NCBI GenBank assembly: GCA_009760855.2
Contig: WPIO01000003.1
Location: 14,120,001 to 14,184,000 of the forward strand
DNA length: 64,000 bases
Source of the DNA: Cristatella mucedo
Lineage: Eukaryota > Bryozoa > Phylactolaemata > Cristatellidae
Direction: 5' to 3'
The translations under genes were made by a program, and so were the position numbers. Positions 38,701-50,700 of the stretch are shown here, piece by piece (position 1 is the first letter of the stretch; each line of letters starts with the position of its first letter). Under the pieces are notes generated by a model. That model was not told the DNA's origin, searched no databases, and saw nothing but the letters and a program-made list of their open reading frames with translations.

Positions 38701-41700
38701 ACATGAAGCCAGTGAAGTGGTTCAAAGATGGCACCCTGCTGGTAGCTAGCGACAGGTGCGTCACCATACTGGCACTGAATAGGCTGTGCACCTGCATGTG
38801 CACATCTGCCTACATGCAGGCAAAAGCGTTGCCAAAGATAGTTTGAGGTTAGGCAAATCTTGACTTTGCCTGATCCAACCAGTAACAATGTAGGCTGAAG
38901 GGGGTGACCCACCATTCTAGGGATGCTTCTCGACTGTGTCTCTTCGCCGGCATCGCTGCTTGTAGTCAAGCAGCTCAGGTACGTTTCAGGATCAAGCTCA
39001 CTGAGGAGACCAAGGCCGGTGGCCGGCAAAAGTACTACAGCCTGGTCATTGAAAGCCTGCTGCTTGGCGACAAGGGCAACTACTCTTGCCAGATCGGGGA
39101 TTTCGAGACGAAGGCAGCGGCGCACGTCGATGAGTGTACGATGCAGCTGGACCAGCAGCAGCTATTCTGTCGTGGCCGATAGACCGGCTCTCGTTCAGTG
39201 AATGCTGCGGCACTAGCATGTCTTCTCACATACTAGTCTAGAGAGAAGTTGTACAATCAATTTTGTCTCGTGCCTCGCTGCGGATGGACCTCTTTTTGGG
39301 GGCAGGTTTAGTAGCAGTGAGCGGTCGTTGGGATCGAGTTTTAAATGACCACATTGTTCTTTCCACATCCCTCGTGCAGGTGCAAAGGCGCCCGTCATAA
39401 ACAGCAATGGTCTGCCGAAGAGTCTGACGTTGAAGGCCGGTGACAAGCTGAGCCTGGTGTGCCCCTGCTCTGGCACACCTCTGCCGCAGTACGAGTGGCT
39501 GAAAGATGGCAAGCCGCTCGACAGTGCAGCAGCAGTCGTCGATCAGGACAACCAGAAAGTGTCGCTGCTCGTCGAGAAGGTCACGCGCAAGGATGCCGGC
39601 CCCTACATGCTGAAGGTGGCAAATGAAGAAGGGCAGGACGAGTATGGGGTGCAGGTCATCGTTCTCGGTGAGCACGGCTGGTGGGCTCGGCGTGCGTCCC
39701 TGCGAGGTGCCGTTCAATTGCTTGGGGCATCAGCTAATGGGGCGCTCTCTTGCACGAGACTGGTGGTTAGCCACGAGCAACCAGTGGCAGCCGTGTAGTA
39801 CATATGTGCAGAGCTCCTCACCTGTCCATTCGTGGACAGCAGCACCGCTGATGGTGCCATTCTGCTTGCGAGTGTATCTACATTTTCGCATCAAGTAGAA
39901 TGAGCGATGTGGCAAAGCAAAACTTGGCGGTGGCATTGCAGACAAGCCTGCAACGCCCGAAGGACCGCTGGAGGTCACCGACGTTTTTGCCGACAAGTGC
40001 ACTGTTAAGTGGAAGGCACCGCTGGACGATGGTGGCAGCCCCATACAGGAATATGTCGTGGAATTGGCCGTCGCCAGTGACGGCTCGGAGCCGGAGAGCT
40101 GGACTAGAGCTGGAAAGAGCAAGGAGCTTGCACTTGAGGTGCCGAAACTCGTCGAAGGGAAGAAGTACAAGTTCCGTGTGTCCGCCGTCAACCGTGAGGG
40201 CCAGGGAGAGCCGCTCGTCGGCCAGAAAGAGGTGCTGGCTCGAAATCCATGGGGTGAGCATGCTGCCTGCTCGACCGGCCGGCCGAACTCCTTGCTCGGG
40301 GAGGCACGCAAGCTGTGCATGAGCTGGCGTCGCCCGACATTGCTCGCCAGCCGCACCGAGCTAGCTGCCCACCAACACTGAGCCAGCAGTTACATGCATG
40401 TGCAGCACTGTGGCCACGTGCCTGTAGCGGCAGAGCAGGTCGCTGCACCGGCTGGCCAAAAATCGCTGCAAGGCAGCCCTTCTGCTGGCGAGCGCTTGCC
40501 TGCTCGTGCTCGGCGGCTGTCCTGAGGTGGTCGTTCTGGTCGGAGAGAGCATTTTTTTCTTCTTTTATTGCTCTCCAGGGCCGAGCAGTGAGCCGAGAAA
40601 TCTCAAGCCAGTCGACTGGGACAGGACGCACGTGGATCTTACGTGGGAGAAGCCGGATGACGACGGTGGTGCTCCCATCATCAAGTACATTGTCGAGGCA
40701 CAGAGCAAGCCGTCCAGCGACTGGGTCAAGGTGCGCACCGTTGGGTGTACTTTTTCTTAGGCCTGCTGCTGTGTGGACACTCCTTGTGACCTACGGACTG
40801 CTAGCCGTCCATTTTTTCTGTTGACCCGGTTGTGCAACCGTGCACCTCTCAGGTTGACTAGTTACCACAGCAGTGTACCGCAGACACTGGTTAACGATTG
40901 AGCCATCGTCGCTTGTCGACTCGCGATCGATGTAGAGCTGTCGAGGAATGTGAATTCCTCCCCACGTGTCTTAAGATCCTGATGCAAAGCGATTAGCAGC
41001 TGCAGGAGTGCACAGGGGGCGGGCAGTTTCCTAAACTTACGCATCACCGGAAGATGCATGCTGAACACTGAATGAAGCACAGCGCTAGTAATGTCAGTGT
41101 GTGCAGCTATGGCATTCGATTTCATTCGCAGATAGCGGAGGTGGACGGCAGTGTGACGAAGGCCTCTGCCAAACCGCTGAAGGAGGGTGCCGAGCACTTG
41201 TTCAGGGTGTACGCCGTCAACAAGGCCGGCAAGTCCGAGCCGTGCCAGACCACTGTGCCCGTGCTCACCAGACCACGAGCAAGTAAGCAGCTTCTGTAGC
41301 CTTATGCTTGTAGCACGGCCACTGGAGTGGGGGCTGATGGAGCACAGTAGCTGCCGTGGCTGCTACCACGTGCTCGTGCTCTGGTCGGTGTTCTGTCGTT
41401 GCTGGCAAGTCGTAGTAGTTCGTTCGCGCACCACCATTGTGTGCTTAATCTGCAGCAACTCAATCTGTCAGCCTGATCTGTTAGCTGCACATGATGTGAG
41501 TGCCAATTTCACGTGTGCGGCCTTTTCCGGTCTGCTACAGTGGCACCGAGAATCAGCAAATCGGCCCTGCAGGACATATGCGTGAAGGCAGGCATGCCAT
41601 TCAGCATTAAAGTCTCTTTCGAGGGTGTACCGGAACCGAAAGTCTCGTGGATGCTCGGTGGAAAGGTTTGTGGCTCGGTTTGATTATTGTGCATCCACCG

Positions 41701-44700
41701 TGGATGTGCATGCTTGTAAATGCCGCTACTTCAAAGCTGCTTGCTGCTTCGACCGCCTTCATCATCCGGCTATGTTTTTCTCACTTGTTTCCTTCATCGA
41801 GAGAGTTTGTTACCTTAGGCCCACCGACAGCTGGCAGGCTTGGGGTGCGCCAAGGAAAAAACCTACCCCTGAACAACACCCCTTGGTCTTTGTTTCAGGG
41901 TGGAGTTCCACACGACGATGCATGCTCACATTTATTGGCTGTAGCTGTACCGTGTTTTCGTGACTTGGTTCAGCCCTATTGCTTCCAGCAGGCGTGGGCT
42001 TACTTGTGTCTTCTGCCGGCTTTGGCTTACGACATCAGTTTATACATGCAATTAGAAGCTGCATAGTTGTCATCAGATTGCTTTCCTGTGATAGGCCGTG
42101 GCAGCTTCGAGGATCGCAGTTGCACCTGGGAAGACTGATGTGAATGTGAAGGAGTCGGCGCGAGCCGACTCTGGCAAGTACACGATCGTGGTATCCAACG
42201 AGCACGGACAGGATGAGGCTGCTATTGATGTGGTGATCTTAGGTGAGCATCCCTCTGACAACTGCAATTTGAAAGCTCATGGCTGCAAGAAATGCTATCA
42301 AAATCTGTAGCTGAGCCGTCGAGTACCACGGCTTGGCTCCTTCGTACCTAGCTGAACTGCTGCATCAGTTTCAGCCTGTTCGCGCCCTCAGGTCCTCTGT
42401 GGACAATAAATTAGCTGTCCCATTTCTCCGCTTAAAGACCGTTGGCGATAGAAGCTTTAGCTCTGCAGGTCCTAGACTGTTGAACTTGCTTCCACAATTC
42501 TTACGAAACAACAACTACTCTCCTACTGCCGACTATGGCACATCCTTTTCAGCGATCCTGAGCTGCTACCTCCATGCTACTCACTAGCTCAACTGCTCTC
42601 CTGACTCTGCTATGCTTCCCACTTTCTCTTTGTTGCATGAGACGAAGTCTATTGGCTACCGAATGCGTACCGAAAGCCGCTTAGGCTGTGAGGGTGCTAT
42701 ACAAAACTCTCCTGCATAACACCCACATGGTCTTTATGACTTTGTGGAGTTACAGACGGAGATACATTACATTACATTACATTTGTATAACGCTGAACAT
42801 CCCTAAGAGATATTCCAATATCCGAACGGAAAAGTATGTGACGTGAACGTTAAACCCCACATGCTATGTATGGGTTTTTTAACGTTCGTTCATTCGTGCA
42901 TGTGAGAGCAAACTTGCACTTGCTCTGTAATCTGAGAATTTTCTAGATTCCTTATGTGGATTTTAAATCAAGTGATCAAGTGCAGATATGCACTTAATCC
43001 TAGCAGTTGCCAGATGCTTGCGCTCTGCTTGCCAGAAGAGGCATAACAAATTGGTGGTGTAAGTGCTAAGCTGTCGACGACCTTGAACCTGTCCGCTCTT
43101 GCTACTCCTACCATACTTTTATGTAGCAGTTATTGCTGCGGAGGCCTCATTTTAAGTAGCCAGTGCAAGCAACATTAGGTTCTCGAATTCATTACGTATC
43201 TCAGATTTTTTTGCATTACGGTGTTCTAGGCCCCCGAAAAGTATTTGGCACCCTGAAATCCCGGTCTGAGCAAATCGCTGCTAAACAAGAAAGCTCTGTC
43301 TGCTGTTTTGCTTGAATATGCCTCTGGGTCTTGGCCCAGAGTTAAGGTGCTCTCACTTCACGATCCAGGTCACGAGTTTGAGCTCTGAATTAGGCAATCC
43401 TTTCTTGACCACTGCAAGTGGTGGCGATAGCCGTTAAGGGTTTTTCTGCCTCTATACAAAATCAGCTAACCATTACTTTACTTTACTGAACATAACACGG
43501 TGCATGGGATTGGTGGCAGGCTGTAGACACTGTTGCTTTTCGGTAGTAGGCTCTTCCTGATGTCGAATGTCGAGACGGTATAGTCTCGACATTCGTATCT
43601 TCTCGACATTCGTGCAGTGCACGACTTATCTCTATGGTCTTACTATGCAGCTCAGTTTTTGTGACTGGCGGATAGGCAATCAATCCTTCACTGACGAGTG
43701 AACTCCACTCCCAAACCCTGCCGTGCCCAGCTGCAGCTATTATGCACGACGGCCGAGCCAGGTGCGATGACAGACCGGCCGTCTAAGACTGATCTGCACT
43801 TCGGGGGAGGGGAAAGTAGGACATGCCGTGCTAATTATAGCCGGGAATGGATGCTGTGTCTCCGTTTTCTTGCTCAACGACATTGGTACTAGCACGTTTC
43901 AGCCGTCCCTGCGGTCGTGCGACTTGCACGGCTCGCTGTTGCTCTGCCCTAGGCAAGCCGGCACGACCTGGCGGTCCGCTAAATGTCTCCGAAGTGCGAG
44001 CCGACAACTGCAAGCTGTCGTGGAGCCAGCCGGAAGACAACGGCGGAGAGCCGCTGCGTGCATATCACGTCGAAAAGCTGGACAAAGCCACGGGCACGTG
44101 GGAAAAGGTGAGTCCCTCTTCCCCACCGGAAGTCTCGATGTTTGCTCGCGGTTCTTCGACGGCTGCCGTCGCTCGAGCGGGTGTTGCGGACTACTTCGAT
44201 CCGACGCCCTGCAATCAGCCGCGCCCAACCCTCGCTGGGCAGTCGCCCGGGTCGCCAGGGTCAGGCCTGTCGTCGTCGCTGCAGGTGAAGTCACTGCCTG
44301 CTGGCACAACCGAGTGTGTTGTACCAAAGCTGAAGGAGGGCAACTCTTACATGTTCCGCGTGCGTGCCGAGAATACGCTGGGCGAGAGCGAGCCGCTGGA
44401 GACCGAGAAAGCGGTGAAAGCAGAGAACCCCTGGAGTAAGTGCGCTGCTCGGCTGTGCCGCGTGCCTTTCCGAGTTGCTTGGTTTTTTTAGCTCTGTGGC
44501 TGTGCTCGCCAGGAGCAGCGCTGAAGGCTTTGAGGGGGTTCATGGTCGACGGTTCCTTTTCTATTCAGCGACTGCTGTCGTGGGCCGGCCGACCGGCTCC
44601 CTAGTTAGGCACCTTAGTCCAAGCCTGGCTCACTTGTATCGTTCTAATTTGTCGAGAGAGAGAAAAGGTTAGCTAATTTAACAGTCTCATTTTTTGTAAA

Positions 44701-47700
44701 GCAGCAGGAAAGCCTTAACAGCTATCACCACTGCTTGCAGTGGACAGTAAGAGATTAAATGATCGCCGACTTCAGGACTAGAACCCACGACCTGGGTCGT
44801 GAAGAGCTAGCACCTTACCTCATTCGCAAAGACCCAGGGCCAATGCATACCTGCAATGGCGCCACTGCTTTCTCTTCACTTACTCTTACCTTCTTCTTCG
44901 ACAGGCCGGCCGTCAGCACCCGGTCAACCGAAGGTTGAGGAAAGCGACAGGACATTTATTAAGATCGCCTGGGTGCCGCCCAAGAGTGACGGAGGCGCCC
45001 CCGTGACCGGCTACGTTGTCGAGAAGAAGGATAAGAAGAGCGGCAAGTGGTCCGTCGTCTCTCGGGAGCCAGTCACGGTATGACGCCTGCTTGTTTGCAT
45101 GGTTGCCAGGATGTGGTGCGATGTGATGTGCGCCGGGCTATGCTTGCCACCCCCCCCCCGATGCGGTTTGTCGTGACACATTTTGCAGTGCGCATCGGTG
45201 TCATGCCGAGTTGGGGGAAAATCGTTCGGTCTAATGCCGTTGCGGTTTCTTGCCTCTCGCAGGAACCGTCCTTTGTCGATGAGAAAGTACAGCCCAACAA
45301 GGCGTACGAGTACCGCGTCTCGGCAGTGAATGTCGGCGGTACCTCTGAGCCAAGCACAGGGTCCGCCGAAATCCTGGCCAAGCCTCTGAAGGGTGAGCTA
45401 GACGCAAGAGCCGAAGCGCTTGCATTCTCAAGTGCGGGTGTGAGCTCATGCGAGCTCCGATTGGCGACCTTGAGGCGCTGCAGAGGGCACAGCCACCATA
45501 GTCGTGGACTGTCGCTGCACGCCGGCTTCTCGTCTTGACTTTTCTCAGAGGCACCGAAGATCGACAAGTCGACCTTGCTCGGCTTGAAGGAGCTGCGAGT
45601 TAAGGCCGGCGAGCCTCTTCTCTTAGACGTCAAGGCAGTGGGCTCTTCAACGCCCAAGGTCCAGTGGAAGAAAGATGGCAAGGAAATCCCCAAAGGCGAG
45701 CGTGTAAGTGCACCATGCAAAGCCTGGTCGCAGCCATGATTTGGCAAGGTGCTACCTTCAAAGGTCGTCGGCTCGAGCCCTACGGCATATGTAAAGCGAC
45801 TAGATAGAGACTAAGTTCCCTTAGGGCACTATACCAGTGAATTATATAGATTAAATATATGTATATATATTTATATTTACTGCTCACTGGCAGGAGCTTT
45901 TTTGCAAGAAATTAGCAAGACTAGAAAATTTTCTGCCCAGGTGCTAGCTTGGTACTTCTATGAATTGCTGGCCGTGCCCACACTGTAGCTTGTACCTGCT
46001 GGCCTGTGCCTATGTGTCTGTTCTGTAGCTTGTAGCTTCATTAGTGCTCGCTCTCAGCTAAGTTATGGAGACATGGGTCATTTACAGGCATAAAGCGATT
46101 TAAAATAGGAAGACCACTCATGCCACGGCTTCTCTTCGGCAGATATAGGGCATGCACACATTTCTGTGTCCGTATGTAAAGTGCAGCTAACAGCTTGAGC
46201 TGAAATTCCGTGTTGCTCTTTTCTACAAGGAAGTAGAAGCACTACGTACAACCTAGCTGACAAAGCATTGGTTTAGGATGGCTGTCCTTAATCTTACCTG
46301 GCATTTGAGGTCTTTGAGGGCAGCTGCCCCGATTTCATGTTTCTTTGCCTGGTCTGCTTACTCAGTCATTACAATGCTGTGTGGTGACTGCTGCCCTCAG
46401 TACAATGTTTACAGTGAATAGTTGCCAATGCATGGCAAGTAGGCGGAGGTACGGGTTAGGTGTTTGACACTAACTTTTTGAGAAGTCATGGTATTGACAT
46501 TTGCACTCTTGCCTGTCGGTCATTAAGACAATGATTTGCATTTTCAGTTCGATCAGACGCAGGATGACGAAGGAGTCAAGCTTTTCACCCCTCGTACTGA
46601 CCGGAAGGACACGGGAAAGTACTCGCTCACGTTGACCAATGAGCATGGAACCGACACTGCAGATATAGATGTCACCGTTCTTGGTAAACATCACGGAGGG
46701 CATGGCTATCGCAAACGTCGGCGAATGGGTGCTTTTCTCCATGTATATTCACGCGCTCGATCTGTGCGAGAACACAGTGCATCGAGGCTCCTGATCCCTG
46801 GGAGCTCTCTGCCTGCTCATGGTGTTCTTTATGTGGCTCAGTTTGCATCGTGTATATCTAAACAAGAAAAGACCCTGTTTTAGCTGCTGCCTGGCTTTAC
46901 GGTAGACTTTGCTTCACTACGAAACGCTTGCCAGTTCACGCTCAGTTTCATGGCAGTTCATGCTGTTTGCAGACAAACCAAGTGCACCAGAAGGGCCTCT
47001 AGAAGCCGTGGACGTCTCGGCCAATCAAGTCACTCTTTCGTGGAAACCACCCCAAGAACTTGGTGGGGCAGCAACGACAGGTATAATGAACCCTGCCGTC
47101 CACCACAACGGACAGAGTTTTGAGTGCTGCCGATGACCTCTTGAATGTTTTTTTTCACTTGGTTAATCTCGCACCCACCTCAACCTTTAGCGATGCTGTT
47201 AAACTATTTGGTTGTGCTGCTATCTTAAATTGACTGCCGATTCTCTGTAGGTTATGTCATTGAGAAGCTGGACCCTGACTCTGGAGCTTGGCAAACAGTG
47301 CCACATGCTTCACTCTCTCCCACGTCGGCGACTGTGAAAGGCCTGCAGGAGGGCAAGAAGTATCAGTTCCGTGTCCGAGCTGAGAACATTTATGGCATTA
47401 GTGACCCCCTGATAGGCACACCAATTCTTGCCAAGAATAAATTTGGTAAGGCTCATCTCGGAGCAGTGATGACCTGGATTATCAGTTTTTCCTCCATGGC
47501 ATGCATCCTGAAACGCAAAGTGCATGGATTTTAATATAATATAATAATACTAGCTGATTTAACAGCCTCTTTTTGTATAACGACAGAAGAGCCCTTAAGG
47601 CTATCACCACCGCTTGCAGTGGCGATAAAAGATCACCCACCACAGGATTCGAACCCATGACCTCGGTGCCGAGGTCGTGAAAAGCAACCGCCTTACCTAG

Positions 47701-50700
47701 TGAGCCATTGCGGCTCATTTTGATTCAGTTCACTGCACATTTTGCATTCTCTACGACATGGAAAATGTGGAACTTGTGGATCTTATGCATTGTGGCTTTA
47801 TTTTTGTTTTCTTATTGCAAGTATTCAGCTTGATGGTGCTGGGCTGTCGGCAGATCTATCATTGACAAACGCAGTCGGTTGATTTTTATTCATGTGTGCC
47901 AATGCATTAGGCCAGAACTGGTTCTAGTCGATGAAGAGGATTTCGTGATGCCGTCAGTTCGTTAATCTCCTATTCCTTTTTTGCGGATCCACTGTCAGTG
48001 CTATCTGTATAGCTAGTCAATCAATGGCGAGCCTGAGTCATGCCCTGTGAGTGGTAGCCATGTGGCATAGCGCATTCTCACTTTACAGTACTCATGCTGC
48101 TGATTACCATGGTTGGCTGTGATCGCCTGTCAGACTCAGTGCCCATGAGGTTATTATGAACCTGCCAAATTGGTCATTCTGCTGAAACTGTACAGTCTGA
48201 TGGCGATTTCGTATTTCAGCATAACCACTTGACCAATCAAGCTGGTAGTTATATAAATGGATATTGAGATAGTCCAGCAAAGAACTCTGTGTGTGTGTGT
48301 TTTGGATATGAATCAAGGGTTTCTTTAAAAAAATTAAAAAATAAAATAAATACTTGCTGATTTAACAGCCTCTTTTGTATAGCGACAGAGGAGCCTCTAT
48401 GGCTTTCACCACTGCTTGCAGCAGCAATAAAGGATCGCCCACTGCAGGATTGAAACCCACAAACTCGGAACCGAGTTTAGATTAGCACGCACCGACTGAA
48501 CAGCTGTGATACTGAGCTCTGCTGAGTGAGCTCAAGTTGTTTGCTGATTAGGCTAAGAGTTAGGATTAGGACAGGCCTGCCCATTTCTAATACTGGGCAT
48601 GGAAGCTTCATAACGATGCTATTTTTGCAACTGCTTGCTACTTGTAATGCATGTGCCTGTAAAAATTGTCGTTGGCTTGCTTCAGACCCGCCTGGTGCTC
48701 CAGCTGGCCTTCAGATTGTTAAGTTTGACGAGGTCTCAGTTGTGCTACAGTGGAAAGCACCTGAGAGTGATGGTGGAAATCCTATTAAAGGTTGGCCTGT
48801 GCTTGAATTTTGTCCGACTTGCTTAACTGCATTTTCTTGTCCTCTGGAATGACCGGCTGAGTTATCGGCTGCTCTTTTTGCAGCTCTCAATACCTAACAC
48901 CTGCCACTGACACCTTTACTTTTGCAGGGTATGTTGTCGAGAAGAAGCAGCAGGGACGCAACTGGGTGCGAAGCAGTCCGAACCTGTGCGAGAGCATGAC
49001 GTGCACAGTTGGAAATCTCGTGGAGGGAACCGTCTACGAGTTTAGAGTATCTGCAGTTAACGATGCAGGTCCTGGAGAACCCAGCAAGGCAACAGCACCA
49101 CACCTTTGTCGTGAACCCATAGGTGAGCCTGATCGCAAGTCAAAAGTATTGTCGTACTGTACTGCTGTACTACTTAATCTACATCTGTTTGGTGTTGCTC
49201 CTGGCCAGGCACAGGTTTTTTGAAGTAGCTTGGAGTAGTGCATGTAGCAGGTTTCCTTGGTCTGAGGCATAGACTTGGCTGCAAACCCTTGCATTGTGGT
49301 CTATTCTAGAATTCATGCGCAATCTGTGATCGTTGTCCTGCGTCTTTAATGCTGACACGGTGGTTTGTCCTGTCAGCCATGGCATCATAGCACAAGAACA
49401 TGTGCTCGGTGACCAAAATGTCTTCTTTCCTCTGTTAGATGTGAGCTTCACGGTCTGGCTTATGCAACTTCGTCTTTGCAGATCTTCCTGCATGTACAAT
49501 AAGACAGTTACTGAGGGTGCAAAACTCACAACTAGGCTTGTCTGTCTTGAACGTTAGACCACCGCATTACTCCACTTCTCTCTGACCTGCACTGGCTCGC
49601 CATCAAGCTGTGCATAGACCTCAAGGTCCAGCTACTCAGCATTCGATCCCTCCATTATCTGCTCTGGTTTGACTATCAAAACTATGTAATCCTCAGGCTT
49701 TACTCTCCTCGTAATACCTGCTCCTCTGATTATGGTCGTTTAGCCGTGCCTCAAACCGATCTCAAATCATCTGGAGACTGCGTTCTTTTGCTATGCAGCT
49801 GAAGCCTTAAACTTGGCACCAAATGGCATCGCGACATCCCCTGATTGGACGACATAAGACAATAAGTTAAAATCAACCAGTTTCTAACAGGATTTGCCAT
49901 GAGAATTTTCCTCTTCGCACGCTTAAGCATGCTGCAATTGTGCTTGTTAGTGCCACTAATCAGCTCAAATTCTTTCTTTCCAGCTTCTCCAGAGATTATA
50001 GAAAAACATCTAGTTCTCTTAGGATGTCCTGAACATGCCATGTTATTACTAATGTCTTGATTGTGGTGATTCGTGTAATCCTAGATCCTGCCGGTCCACC
50101 AGCAGCTCTTGCTGTTGAGAAGATAACAAAAGATTCCATCACCCTGTCATGGGAAAAGCCGAAGCATGATGGAGGTGGTAAGATAACTGGCTATGTCGTC
50201 CAGCAAAAGATATCAAATGATACTTGGAAGGATGCTGTCTCTGTACCTGGAAAGTAAGTTGATAATACCATGTTGGTTGCTATTGCTTTTGGCAGTTGCA
50301 AGCAGCATTTGCCATCAAGCACGAATGTAAGCAGATGTTACAGTTAAGTCTTTTTCGATTCAAGTCTAACAACCGCCAAGGTGCCAAAGTTGAAGAATGG
50401 AGAGAAATACCAGTTTCGCGTGGTTGCTGAGAATGCTGCAGGTCTCGGTGAAGCAAGCAAACCAACGGAGCTGATTACAGTGGAAGATCAACCCGGTACG
50501 TCCTTTTCCGTTGTTGACCAAGCCAAGTACAGCAAATGTTAGATAGGCTGTAAGCATCATGAGCTGATGGAATCGTTTCAGCATTGTTGTTTCTGGTGCC
50601 AGTGTGGCAGAAAATGTGTTGCGTTTGTTTCTAGGCTGTCAATTGCTCAATGTAGCTCAGTGCAACAAATACCAGTTAGAGTGCAAGAACCTTGTAGCTA

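Larger units (their letters stand above)
42243..43952 (+). other. Intron 27 (1.7 kb)
   Basis: It contains a family A LINE 3' piece (42325-42783), a forward SINE (43322-43470) and a perfect 12-bp hairpin at 43565-43594. Confidence 0.7.
47446..48685 (+). other. Intron 35 (1.2 kb)
   Basis: It contains two reverse-strand SINEs of the same family at 47548-47714 and 48350-48510. The 640 nt between them are unassigned. Confidence 0.7.

Noticed and set aside
40188-40824. Long open frames on both strands near exons 23-24 (up to 169 residues)
   Set aside because: Out-of-frame or antisense shadows of the GC-rich exons; the true frame is fixed by the Fn3 pattern.
43899-44543. 214-residue minus-strand open frame
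   Set aside because: Antisense shadow of exons 28-29 in a GC-rich region; no domain recognised.
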